DNA of 30,965 bases from NCBI GenBank assembly GCA_021160985.1, contig JAGHBN010000123.1, positions 1 to 30,965 of the forward strand, in the 5' to 3' direction. Made by a program: the position numbers and the translations under genes. The notes under the pieces are model-generated. The model was not told the DNA's origin. It saw nothing but the letters and a program-made list of their open reading frames with translations, and did no database searches. Positions 1 through 5,859 of this stretch are shown here, one piece after another. The DNA comes from Thermococcus sp. GTDB lineage: Archaea > Methanobacteriota_B > Thermococci > Thermococcales > Thermococcaceae. Within the stretch, counting starts at the first letter, position 1; every line of letters begins with the position of its first letter.

Positions 1-1
1 G

Positions 2-79
2 AAGGAGAGGCTCGCCCTCATGTACGAAGAGGCCAAGCTGCTGAGGGTGTTGAAGCAGAACGGACAGGTCTCTCTTTAA
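2..79 (+). CDS. C-terminal end of an unidentified protein (partial)
   Basis: An open frame enters from the left edge and ends at TAA 77-79, giving 25 residues that finish with KQNGQVSL. The piece is rich in Lys, Arg, Glu and Leu and looks helical. The upstream part lies outside the window, so no family can be assigned. It converges on the minus-strand MAT gene with a gap of 19 bases. That it is coding at all rests only on the open frame and its Thermococcus-like composition. Confidence 0.5.
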   Translation, partial: KERLALMYEEAKLLRVLKQNGQVSL

Positions 80-98
80 GGAGAAAAAGAAGAAAAAT

Positions 99-1316
99 TC
101 AGAATACGTTCAGCTTGTCTTCCAGTATCATTTTCTGTATTTTTGTCACGTCGGAGAGCCATGCGTCTGCTATCTCGTAGGCCGGCTTCTGGAGGACGTC
201 TATGCTGTAGCCCTTCTTCGGGATTACCTGAATGCTGGCGACGAGTGGCTCGTCGATGGGCTTGCCTATCTGGCTGAGTATCCTGACGTAGACCTCTTCA
301 ACGCCCTCGACCTGCTCGGCGATGTCGTTGGCTATGAGCATCGAGAGGAGGTTGTAAATCTTTCCAACGTGGCTGACGGGGTTCTTGCCGGCGGCAGCCT
401 CCATGCTCATGTGCCTGTTGGGTGTGATGAGCCCGTTAACACGGTTGCCCCTTCCGACAGAACCGTCGTCTCCGGCTTCGGCGCTCGTTCCGGTGACGGT
501 TATGTAGTAAATTCCCTTCTCGGGATCGTCGGCCGTGTTGACGTACACGTTCACCTTCCTCTGGGTGCGCTCCTCGGCCACTCCCTTGGCAGCCTCGTAT
601 ATTGCCTCTTTCACGGCAAGGTATTCATCAGGGTTGGCGACTTCGCTGTCCACTATTGCCGCCGCTATTGTGAGGTCTATCTCATCGCCCCTTCTGAGCC
701 CCATAACTTTGATGTCCTCACCGACGGCCGGCCACTTCTTCTTGAACTCGTCGCTGTTGAGAAGTTTCTCGGTCTCGAGGACTATCCTCTCGGTCTCGCT
801 GAGCGGAGCGTAGCCGACTCCAAAGGAAGTGTCGTTTGCGAGCGGAATCGGGTTCTCTTTGGCCTTGTTGAAAACACCGACTAGGTCGACACTACCCTGC
901 CCGATGCGGGAGTCTATGATGACATCGTTATCAAGGTTCAGGTGTCTGACGGCCTTTTTGAGGTATTCGCGAGCAGCCTTGATTGCTATCTCGTGGACCG
1001 GGAAGAACTCTCTGTCAACCATCTCAACGGCCCTTCCGGAAAGGAGGATGTAAATCGGCTTTATTACCTCTCCACCACCGAACTGGGGGTAGGCCCTTCC
1101 TCCAACTACCTCCACCTGGTCCGTGTTGTGGTGGAGAATTATGCCGTAGCGCTTGATGTACTCTCTGCTCAAGGCCCTGCTGACGGCCTCGGCGATGCCA
1201 TCGGCTATGCTGTCGGGATGGCCGATTCCCTTCCTTTCGACGAGCTCTATCTGCTGCATCTCAACCGGAGTCCTCACGAGCTCCTCAACAATTATGTTTC
1301 TGACCTTTTCGACCAT
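99..1316 (-). CDS. mat: Archaeal-type S-adenosylmethionine synthetase (methionine adenosyltransferase)
   Basis: It makes S-adenosylmethionine from ATP and methionine in the cytoplasm, feeding methyltransferases and polyamine synthesis. The 405-residue protein matches the archaeal MAT family (about 400-406 residues), which is only distantly related to bacterial MetK. Visible conserved stretches are RKGIGHPDSIADGIAE near the N-terminus, HHNTDQVEVVGG, DSRIGQGSVDLVG, and a C-terminal glycine-rich block GDDGSVGRGNRVNGLITP followed by MSMEAAAGKNPVSHVGKIYN. I chose the ATG at 1316 (protein MVEKVRNI) because a GGAGGTGAT ribosome binding site ends a few bases upstream; the GTG and ATG codons just upstream fall inside that site. 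The gene is alone on its strand, with its own TATA box at 1363-1374. Nothing looks damaged, and the family assignment is secure. Confidence 0.97.
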   Translation of the reverse strand: MVEKVRNIIVEELVRTPVEMQQIELVERKGIGHPDSIADGIAEAVSRALSREYIKRYGIILHHNTDQVEVVGGRAYPQFGGGEVIKPIYILLSGRAVEMVDREFFPVHEIAIKAAREYLKKAVRHLNLDNDVIIDSRIGQGSVDLVGVFNKAKENPIPLANDTSFGVGYAPLSETERIVLETEKLLNSDEFKKKWPAVGEDIKVMGLRRGDEIDLTIAAAIVDSEVANPDEYLAVKEAIYEAAKGVAEERTQRKVNVYVNTADDPEKGIYYITVTGTSAEAGDDGSVGRGNRVNGLITPNRHMSMEAAAGKNPVSHVGKIYNLLSMLIANDIAEQVEGVEEVYVRILSQIGKPIDEPLVASIQVIPKKGYSIDVLQKPAYEIADAWLSDVTKIQKMILEDKLNVF

Positions 1317-1362
1317 GAGCATCACCTCCAGACTGGAAACCGGTGGATGATGGTCGGCTTCT

Positions 1363-1374
1363 GCTTATATACCT
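1363..1374 (-). promoter_or_regulatory. TATA box of the MAT gene
   Basis: Read on the minus strand this is GGTATATAAGC with an A-rich element just upstream, the archaeal TATA/BRE arrangement. Transcription would start about 25 bases on, near 1343, leaving a leader of about 27 bases that contains the GGAGGTG site. Confidence 0.65.
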
Positions 1375-1400
1375 TTCGGGCATGAAAATACACTTTTTAT

Positions 1401-1415
1401 ATTCCTGCCAGGAAT
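1401..1415. repeat. Perfect palindrome, candidate operator
   Basis: ATTCCTG-C-CAGGAAT is an odd perfect palindrome (7 bp arms, 1 base centre) between the divergent promoters of MAT and the H/ACA RNA gene. It lies 26 bases upstream of the MAT TATA box and 13 bases upstream of the RNA gene's TATA box. A protein binding site is an inference; no known regulator's consensus was recognised. Confidence 0.4.
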
Positions 1416-1428
1416 TAAATCCAAAATC

Positions 1429-1438
1429 CTTAAATTTT
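1429..1438 (+). promoter_or_regulatory. TATA box of the first H/ACA RNA gene
   Basis: CTTAAATTTT lies 23-32 bases before the first base of the basal stem at 1461, the correct spacing for an archaeal transcription start at or just before the RNA's 5' end. Confidence 0.6.
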
Positions 1439-1449
1439 TTCCTGGAAAA
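1437..1449. repeat. Second small palindrome, overlapping the H/ACA RNA promoter
   Basis: TTTTCC-T-GGAAAA is a perfect 6-1-6 palindrome directly downstream of the TATA box of the H/ACA RNA gene. A bound protein here would block transcription of the RNA. It is AT-rich, so chance is a real possibility. Confidence 0.3.
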
Positions 1450-1460
1450 TTTTCAGAATA

Positions 1461-1603
1461 GCGCCCGGTAGCCCGGGCCTCCTAACGGGCTTCTGCCGGT
1501 GATGAGGAGGTCTGACGATGCCGGGCGCACAGGGCTCGCCTCCTCCGGACCACCGGAGAGTGGGAACTCCTCCGATGATGGTGGGGGATGGGCCGAGCCC
1601 ACA
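1461..1603 (+). ncRNA. Double-hairpin H/ACA guide RNA
   Basis: Two consecutive hairpins each end in an ACA box, as in archaeal H/ACA RNAs that guide pseudouridylation of rRNA or tRNA with Cbf5, Nop10, Gar1 and L7Ae. Hairpin 1 has a perfect 8 bp basal stem, GCGCCCGG (1461-1468) with CCGGGCGC (1521-1528), then ACA at 1529-1531. Its upper stem pairs CCTCC (1478-1482) with GGAGG (1506-1510), and TGATGA at 1500-1505 supplies the GA residues of a kink-turn. Hairpin 2 pairs GGGCTCG (1532-1538) with CGAGCCC (1594-1600), then ACA at 1601-1603, and carries GATGATGG in the upper part. A T5 run follows directly at 1604-1608 and probably ends transcription. The bases just above the 3' basal strand (about 1514-1520) and TAGCCC (1469-1474) are the likely pocket of hairpin 1. 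The target was not determined. Confidence 0.85.
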
Positions 1604-1612
1604 TTTTTAAGT
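1602..1612 (+). promoter_or_regulatory. TATA box of the translin-like gene, overlapping the H/ACA RNA end
   Basis: CATTTTTAAGT overlaps the final ACA box and T-run of the upstream RNA gene and lies 34-44 bases before the ATG at 1646. A start site near 1632 would leave a short leader containing GGGGGAATG. The same bases would thus serve as RNA terminus, terminator and promoter. Confidence 0.5.
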
Positions 1613-1645
1613 CTTTCTTCCGATTCTTTCCTGGGGGAATGTGAG

Positions 1646-2290
1646 ATGGAGGAAATAATCAAAGAGATACGGGCTGTTCTCGATGAGAAAGATGAGCTTA
1701 GGGAAGAGGCGCTCAAGCTCACGAGGGAGATAGTTCGTTTGAGCGGGGACACCGTCAAGGCCGTTCACAGAGGGGACTTTGATAGCGCTCAAAAACGGCT
1801 TGACGAGGCCGGAAAGAGAGTGGAGGAGCTGAGAAAAAAGCTGGCCCGCCATCCGGACCTGTACTACACCGGCTACGTCCAGAGTGCCCATCAGGAGTAC
1901 GTGGAGGCAACCCTTCTCCTCCACTACGTTCAGGGCAAGCCCTTCCCGGGACCGGGGGAGCTCGGGGTTCCGGAGGCTGACTACGCCCTCGGGGTCGGCG
2001 ACTTCATCGGTGAGCTGAGGAGGTACTTCCTGAGACTGCTGATAGACGGGGACGTGGAGAGCGCCGAGAGGGTTTACGGGGACATGGAGGAAGTATACAA
2101 TGCCCTGATGGAGCTTGAGTATCCTAAGGGCCTGGTTAACGTCAGGGGGAAGCAGGATCAGGCGAGGCACATAATCGAGAGGACGCTCGAAGACCTGACG
2201 AGGGCGAAGCTGAGCAAGGCCCTTGAGGAGAAGCTTGGGAAGGTGCTCGGTGTATTGAGCCCGGAGGTGGATCGCGGGAATGAAGGTTGA
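1646..2290 (+). CDS. Translin-family protein (COG2178-type)
   Basis: This 214-residue, mostly helical protein belongs to the translin/TRAX superfamily. Translin and TRAX bind single-stranded RNA or DNA, and TRAX-like members can be RNA endonucleases; the role of the archaeal proteins is less certain. Visible signatures are a long charged N-terminal helix (residues 1-70), the block YYTGYVQSAHQEYVEA near the middle, ALGVGDFIGELRRYFLRLL, and a C-terminal segment EYPKGLVNVRGKQDQARHII. The ATG at 1646 begins MEEIIKEI and follows GGGGGAATGTGAG. An open frame extends further upstream but runs through the H/ACA RNA, so it is not coding there. The gene overlaps endonuclease V by 11 bases, so the two are probably translated from one mRNA. 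A link to nucleic-acid metabolism through this pairing is inference. Confidence 0.8.
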   Translation: MEEIIKEIRAVLDEKDELREEALKLTREIVRLSGDTVKAVHRGDFDSAQKRLDEAGKRVEELRKKLARHPDLYYTGYVQSAHQEYVEATLLLHYVQGKPFPGPGELGVPEADYALGVGDFIGELRRYFLRLLIDGDVESAERVYGDMEEVYNALMELEYPKGLVNVRGKQDQARHIIERTLEDLTRAKLSKALEEKLGKVLGVLSPEVDRGNEG

Positions 2291-2873
2291 TGACGAACGC
2301 CTCGGGGTCAAACTCAGGAGAATAGCAGAGATTCAGCGGAAGCTCTCGGAGCGGATAGTGGAGCTTTCGGTTGAGCCATCGAGGGTTAAACTCGTGGCCG
2401 GGGTGGACGTTTCCTACAGGGACAACCTGGCGAGGGCTGCTGCTGTGGTGTGTGAGCTCCCGGGATGTGAGGTTGTTGCCGTAAGGAGGGTTTCACTGGA
2501 GGTTTCCTTCCCCTACATCCCAACCTTCTTCTTTCTCAGGGAAACTCGGCCCGTTTTGATGGCATTAAGGGGTCTGAACTTTGACCTTCTCCTGGTCGAA
2601 GGCCACGGGAGGGCTCATCCGCGCGGCTATGGCCTGGCCTCCCACATAGGCCTGCTCCTCAACGTGCCAACAGTAGGAATCGCAAAAGCCCCGCTGAGGG
2701 GAGTCCCACCCCAGGCTTACAGGAAGGTGGGAAAAGCTTATGTAAGCGTTGGACACCTGATAGACTTGGACTCGGCGGTGAAAATTGTAGAGCCGCTGCT
2801 TGAAGGGGGCTACCCCAGGCCGCTCAGGCTCGCTGACAGACTGTCGAAGAGGGAAGCCTATGAAGAGGATTAA
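2280..2873 (+). CDS. nfi: Endonuclease V (deoxyinosine-specific)
   Basis: It cuts DNA (and in some lineages RNA) one phosphodiester 3' of deoxyinosine and so starts repair of deaminated adenine, a frequent lesion at high temperature. The 197-residue protein shows the family's motif order: GVDVSY with Asp43, PYIPTFFFLRE with Glu88, and VEGHGRAHPRGYGLASHIG, then TVGIAKAPL. Family members usually have VDGHG in the third motif; here the catalytic Asp position is Glu107. The His following at 113 is kept. The start at 2280 has GGAGGTGG at 2263-2270 and overlaps the translin-like gene; the 3' end overlaps ribK by 14 bases. The family is certain; whether the Glu changes activity cannot be judged from sequence. 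Confidence 0.95.
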   Translation: MKVDDERLGVKLRRIAEIQRKLSERIVELSVEPSRVKLVAGVDVSYRDNLARAAAVVCELPGCEVVAVRRVSLEVSFPYIPTFFFLRETRPVLMALRGLNFDLLLVEGHGRAHPRGYGLASHIGLLLNVPTVGIAKAPLRGVPPQAYRKVGKAYVSVGHLIDLDSAVKIVEPLLEGGYPRPLRLADRLSKREAYEED

Positions 2874-3498
2874 ACTGCTGATCATTCTCGCAAAGAAAGG
2901 GGCGGTAGGAGAAAAGGTCAAGGTGACGCTGAGGGAGCTGGCCGATGAGCTGGGAATTTCCCCCCAGTCCGTCCTGAGGCTCCTTGAGGACATGGAGGCG
3001 GAAGGGTTCATAGAAAAGTCCGTCGAGGGCAAGAAAACCCACGTCGAGATAAGTCCCAAAGGTCTGGCCTTTCTGGAGGAGCTTTGTGAGAGCATATCCA
3101 GCGTCCTTTACAACGGTGTTGTAATCGGGGAGGTCATATCAGGAATAGGAGAGGGGGCTTATTACGTTAAGCAGTACTCCCACTTAATCGAGGAGTACCT
3201 GGGCTTTAAACCATACCCTGGAACGCTGAATGTCCTTGTCATCTTTCCAAGAACTGTATTTGATGCCCTCTACAACGTCAGGCCCGTCATCCTTCCCGGG
3301 TTTGTAAAGGACGGAAGGACGTTTGGCGACGTCAAAGCCTACAGGGTCAGGATAGGGGACGTCGAGGGGGCAATAGTTATCCCCTCCAGAACGATTCACC
3401 CGCCCAAGATAGCGGAAATAGTGGCCCCCATCTGCCTCAGAGAGAAGTTCAACCTCCGGGACGGCTCAAGGATAACTATAAAGGTCGTGAAATCATGA
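2860..3498 (+). CDS. ribK: CTP-dependent riboflavin kinase with N-terminal winged helix
   Basis: It phosphorylates riboflavin to FMN using CTP (EC 2.7.1.161), the archaeal route unrelated to bacterial RibF. The 212-residue protein has an N-terminal winged helix-turn-helix (residues 1-80; LRELADELGISPQSVLRLLED), then the DUF120 kinase barrel with GIGEGAYYVKQ and the hallmark GFKPYPGTLNVLV. The second part ends VIPSRTIHPPKIAEIVAP. The fused HTH suggests it also acts as a flavin-responsive transcription regulator, as proposed for two-domain archaeal homologues; that is inference. The ATG at 2860 lies inside the end of nfi, preceded by GAGGGAAG. Its stop overlaps the start of the next frame as ATGA, so it belongs to the translin-nfi run. 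Confidence 0.93.
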   Translation: MKRIKLLIILAKKGAVGEKVKVTLRELADELGISPQSVLRLLEDMEAEGFIEKSVEGKKTHVEISPKGLAFLEELCESISSVLYNGVVIGEVISGIGEGAYYVKQYSHLIEEYLGFKPYPGTLNVLVIFPRTVFDALYNVRPVILPGFVKDGRTFGDVKAYRVRIGDVEGAIVIPSRTIHPPKIAEIVAPICLREKFNLRDGSRITIKVVKS

Positions 3499-4032
3499 AG
3501 ATGCGAGATGCGGACTGGAAGTCGCTCCTTGTCTGGGAGTGGGTGGGTTCATTCACAGGGTTCGTGGCAGCAATGGCAGCATATTCATCAGGGGACGGAA
3601 ACGAGGGTTTTGTGTATTTAATATACCTCGGTCTGCTGGCAGGAGTCATTCTGGGCTCAAATATCCCGTTAATGCCAGAGCTTCTGCTTACGCGTTCCCC
3701 ATAGGTTTTCTGACAACTTCCTTCCTGGCAGGCCTGTGGATGGTATGGCACGTGAGCCCTTCTGGAGTGTATGTGTTAATGGCAACAGTAATGGCAGTTA
3801 TGATCCTCGTGGGGGCCTTCCAACTATCTGGACATGTTCCTTAGTCCCCTTCGATTACCTGGGCGGCTTTGGGGTAGCAATGCTCACCTTCGGGGGGTAT
3901 GGTTCCCTTCAGGGTACGGAAGGGGCCGTTGCCAGCCTGTTCTTCGTCGGAGTCGGGGGTGCAGTTCTGGCTTTCTTTGCGGTGCTTGCAAGGTGGGCAT
4001 TCGAAGTGGCTAGGAGCATTCCCAGGAGGTAA
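3495..4032 (+). pseudogene. Membrane-protein gene broken by two frameshifts
   Basis: Three overlapping frames read one after another give one continuous hydrophobic protein of about 180 residues. Frame 1 (3495-3704) begins MKMRDADWKSLLVWEWVG and carries two membrane segments. At about 3670-3700 coding character passes to the -1 frame, AYAFPIGFLTTSFLAGLW to about 3840. It then passes to the -1 frame again, LVPFDYLGGFGVAMLTFGG through ARWAFEVARSIPRR, ending at 4032. Both shifts have the same sense (net loss of one base each). The start overlaps the ribK stop (ATGA), so the gene was once part of that operon. I do not recognise the family. Two sequencing errors, or two separate short membrane proteins, are the alternatives. 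Confidence 0.6.
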
Positions 4033-4042
4033 CGTTTAAATA
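4033..4042 (+). promoter_or_regulatory. TATA box of the PRC-barrel gene
   Basis: CGTTTAAATA starts directly after the preceding stop codon and lies 32-41 bases before the ATG at 4074. The transcript would start near 4062, just before the GGTGATT ribosome binding site. Confidence 0.55.
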
Positions 4043-4073
4043 CATTTGTCAACAAGTTATCCCGGTGATTAAA

Positions 4074-4283
4074 ATGGTGATGAGGCTCTCGAAGCTCTAT
4101 GGGAAGCAGATATACAACACGAAGGGTTACTACGTGGGTTACGTTGATGAAGTTTTGATCGAGATCGACAGGGGAGGGGGCAGAGTTCTCGCCCTGGGAC
4201 TTCCGGGGGAAAAGGTTGGCGTGCCATACGACAGGGTAACTGCAATAGGCGACATAATATTGGTTAAAGCGAAAGAAGAGTGA
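4074..4283 (+). CDS. PRC-barrel domain protein
   Basis: This 69-residue protein is a single PRC-barrel: RLSKLYGKQIYNTKGYYVGYVDEVLIEID, a conserved glycine turn, then PYDRVTAIGDIILVK. Such small archaeal PRC-barrel proteins resemble the RimM C-terminal domain and photosynthetic reaction-centre H subunit and probably mediate protein or RNA contacts; the exact role is unknown. I chose ATG 4074 because GGTGATT sits at 4064-4070; a GTG at 4065 lies inside that site, and the ATG at 4080 is a possible alternative. The stop codon TGA 4281-4283 abuts, with zero spacing, the stop codon of the convergent RCK-DHH gene, so both transcripts must run into each other's coding region. Confidence 0.85.
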   Translation: MVMRLSKLYGKQIYNTKGYYVGYVDEVLIEIDRGGGRVLALGLPGEKVGVPYDRVTAIGDIILVKAKEE

Positions 4284-5747
4284 TCAGCTCTCTTTAACTT
4301 TTAATGCCTCGAGGAACTTTTCTGTTATGGCCTCTTCTGCCAGTCTCAGCAGGGAGTTTCTGTCCTTTGCAAGTTTGAATATACCCAGTGGTATCCTCGC
4401 CCCTCCCGACTGGGAGTGGCCGCCGGCACTACCGATATCTCCAAAGGCTTCCTTCAGGACCGCTCCAATGTTGGTTCTAACGTCTATCGTCCTTGCGGAT
4501 ATTTCGATGCGGTCGTCCACTATCCCGAACACAAGAACCGTCGTTATTCCCTCGAGCCTGAGCAGGAAGTCGGCAGACTCTGCTATCGCGTCCCTGTTGG
4601 TGATGAACCCGACGTTGGATATGACAATGTTCTTATAGATGCGCCTGTTTATTATGGCCTTCGCGAGAACTTCGGCGGTTTCCGTGCTTATATCCGGGTG
4701 CTCTATTTTGTCGAGTAGCTCGTAGTTGACGTTGCCCGCGAGGAACTCTATGGCCTTCAGGTCAACGTGGCTGAGCTTGGAGAACTTCTTGGTGTCGATG
4801 TATATGCCGTAGAAGAGGGCTGTGGCCAGCTCGGGTGTTACCGATATGTTTAGGGTGCGGAGGTATTCCGAGAGTATAGCTGCTGAGGAGTTCACTTCGG
4901 GCCTTATGTCCAGAAAGGCGTCCTCGGGGATGAACTCCTGGAGGTGCTGGAGGATCTGGTGGTGGTCTATCAGGATCTTTATCTTGGCATAGTCCTCCCT
5001 TTCGAGTATGGTGACGTTTCCGTTTGGCTGGCAGTCCACCATGGCGAGGAATGGGTATTTCTTGAGCTCATAGCTGCCCTTTGAGACCTTCATTATGTCG
5101 GCCCCGAGGAGGTTCACAAAGGCGCGGTTCTCGTGGTGTGTGATGTCTCCACCGTACACAATCTGGGTCCTAAGCCCTATGGTTCTTGCTATCGTGCTGA
5201 GTGCTATTGCACTGGCTATTGCATCCGGGTCGGGATTGTCGTGCATTACGATGAGCAGAGAATCGCTCCGCTCTTTGAGTTCTTTCAGTTTCCTCATGAG
5301 AAGGGTTGCGTTCTTCCTTTCACCTATCATTTCTACAGTCTGGATCACTGCATTCCTGAGAGCTTTCTTGGGCGATATCGCATAATCTACTTTCAGCTGT
5401 GCCTCAAATTCGCTCTCTATTGATGCGAGAATGTCCTCGAGAGTGACGTCGTCGGGAAGAAGCGTGATAATTGGGACTTCCTTGTTGTTGCTCCTTACAA
5501 CGTAGATGCTCTTTTTTATGGTCTCTACGTCCATTGTGGTAATTATAACGAGGTCTGCTTTCTCTACACCGGCCTTTAGAAGGCTGGCCGTGTATGAAAA
5601 GTCCCCGTGGACGACGTTAAAGCCGCCCTCGCTCAGGGCATTTGCCCTCACTTCGTCCCTCTCTATTATCGTGACTTCAAACTCTCCTTTGAGGGCTTCT
5701 GCTATGGAACGTCCGAGGGCACCTCCACCGAGTATCAGCACTCTCAT
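4284..5747 (-). CDS. RCK_N (TrkA-N) - DHH - DHHA1 fusion phosphoesterase
   Basis: The 487-residue protein joins a Rossmann-type RCK/TrkA-N domain (residues 1-125; VLILGGGALGRS and the acidic IIERDE after strand 2) to a DHH phosphoesterase. DHH motif I is DNPDPDAIASAIA, motif II MVDCQPNG, motif III LIDHHQ and motif IV IDTKKFS. The C-terminal DHHA1 part has GGHSQSGGARIPLG. All expected metal ligands appear present. DHH-DHHA1 proteins hydrolyse cyclic dinucleotides, short oligonucleotides or pAp; the RCK domain suggests control by NAD(H) or another nucleotide. The substrate is unknown, and a c-di-AMP phosphodiesterase is one plausible guess. I chose ATG 5747 (MRVLILGG) because GGTGGGAG precedes it and the Rossmann strand starts there; an open frame 15 codons longer exists. 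It diverges from the DUF2226-like gene. Confidence 0.88.
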   Translation of the reverse strand: MRVLILGGGALGRSIAEALKGEFEVTIIERDEVRANALSEGGFNVVHGDFSYTASLLKAGVEKADLVIITTMDVETIKKSIYVVRSNNKEVPIITLLPDDVTLEDILASIESEFEAQLKVDYAISPKKALRNAVIQTVEMIGERKNATLLMRKLKELKERSDSLLIVMHDNPDPDAIASAIALSTIARTIGLRTQIVYGGDITHHENRAFVNLLGADIMKVSKGSYELKKYPFLAMVDCQPNGNVTILEREDYAKIKILIDHHQILQHLQEFIPEDAFLDIRPEVNSSAAILSEYLRTLNISVTPELATALFYGIYIDTKKFSKLSHVDLKAIEFLAGNVNYELLDKIEHPDISTETAEVLAKAIINRRIYKNIVISNVGFITNRDAIAESADFLLRLEGITTVLVFGIVDDRIEISARTIDVRTNIGAVLKEAFGDIGSAGGHSQSGGARIPLGIFKLAKDRNSLLRLAEEAITEKFLEALKVKES

Positions 5748-5770
5748 ATCTCCCACCTTGGCATAACAAT

Positions 5771-5780
5771 GTTTAAATAT
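5771..5780 (-). promoter_or_regulatory. TATA box of the RCK-DHH gene
   Basis: ATATTTAAAC on the minus strand, 24-33 bases upstream of the ATG at 5747. This spacing implies a very short leader or none and supports the shorter start chosen for the gene. Confidence 0.55.
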
Positions 5781-5833
5781 CTGCACTGACATACTAAGAC
5801 GGTGAATGCCTTCGGAGGTTCTATGACGGAGGG

Positions 5834-5843
5834 CTATATATAC
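5834..5843 (+). promoter_or_regulatory. TATA box of the DUF2226-like gene
   Basis: CTATATATAC is a near-ideal archaeal TATA box. It is only 17-26 bases from the ATG at 5860, so transcription would begin almost at the start codon. Either the mRNA is leaderless or the protein starts slightly further in. Confidence 0.55.
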
Positions 5844-5859
5844 CTAATGGTGGTGCCCT

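Noticed and set aside
369..1385. Long plus-strand open frames opposite MAT
   Set aside because: They are mirror frames of the GC-rich MAT gene, lack ribosome sites and have no recognisable protein patterns.
1499..1645. N-terminal extension of the translin-like protein
   Set aside because: The open frame runs through the H/ACA RNA, is rich in Gly/Ser/Pro unlike the family, and lies before the TATA box at 1602-1612.
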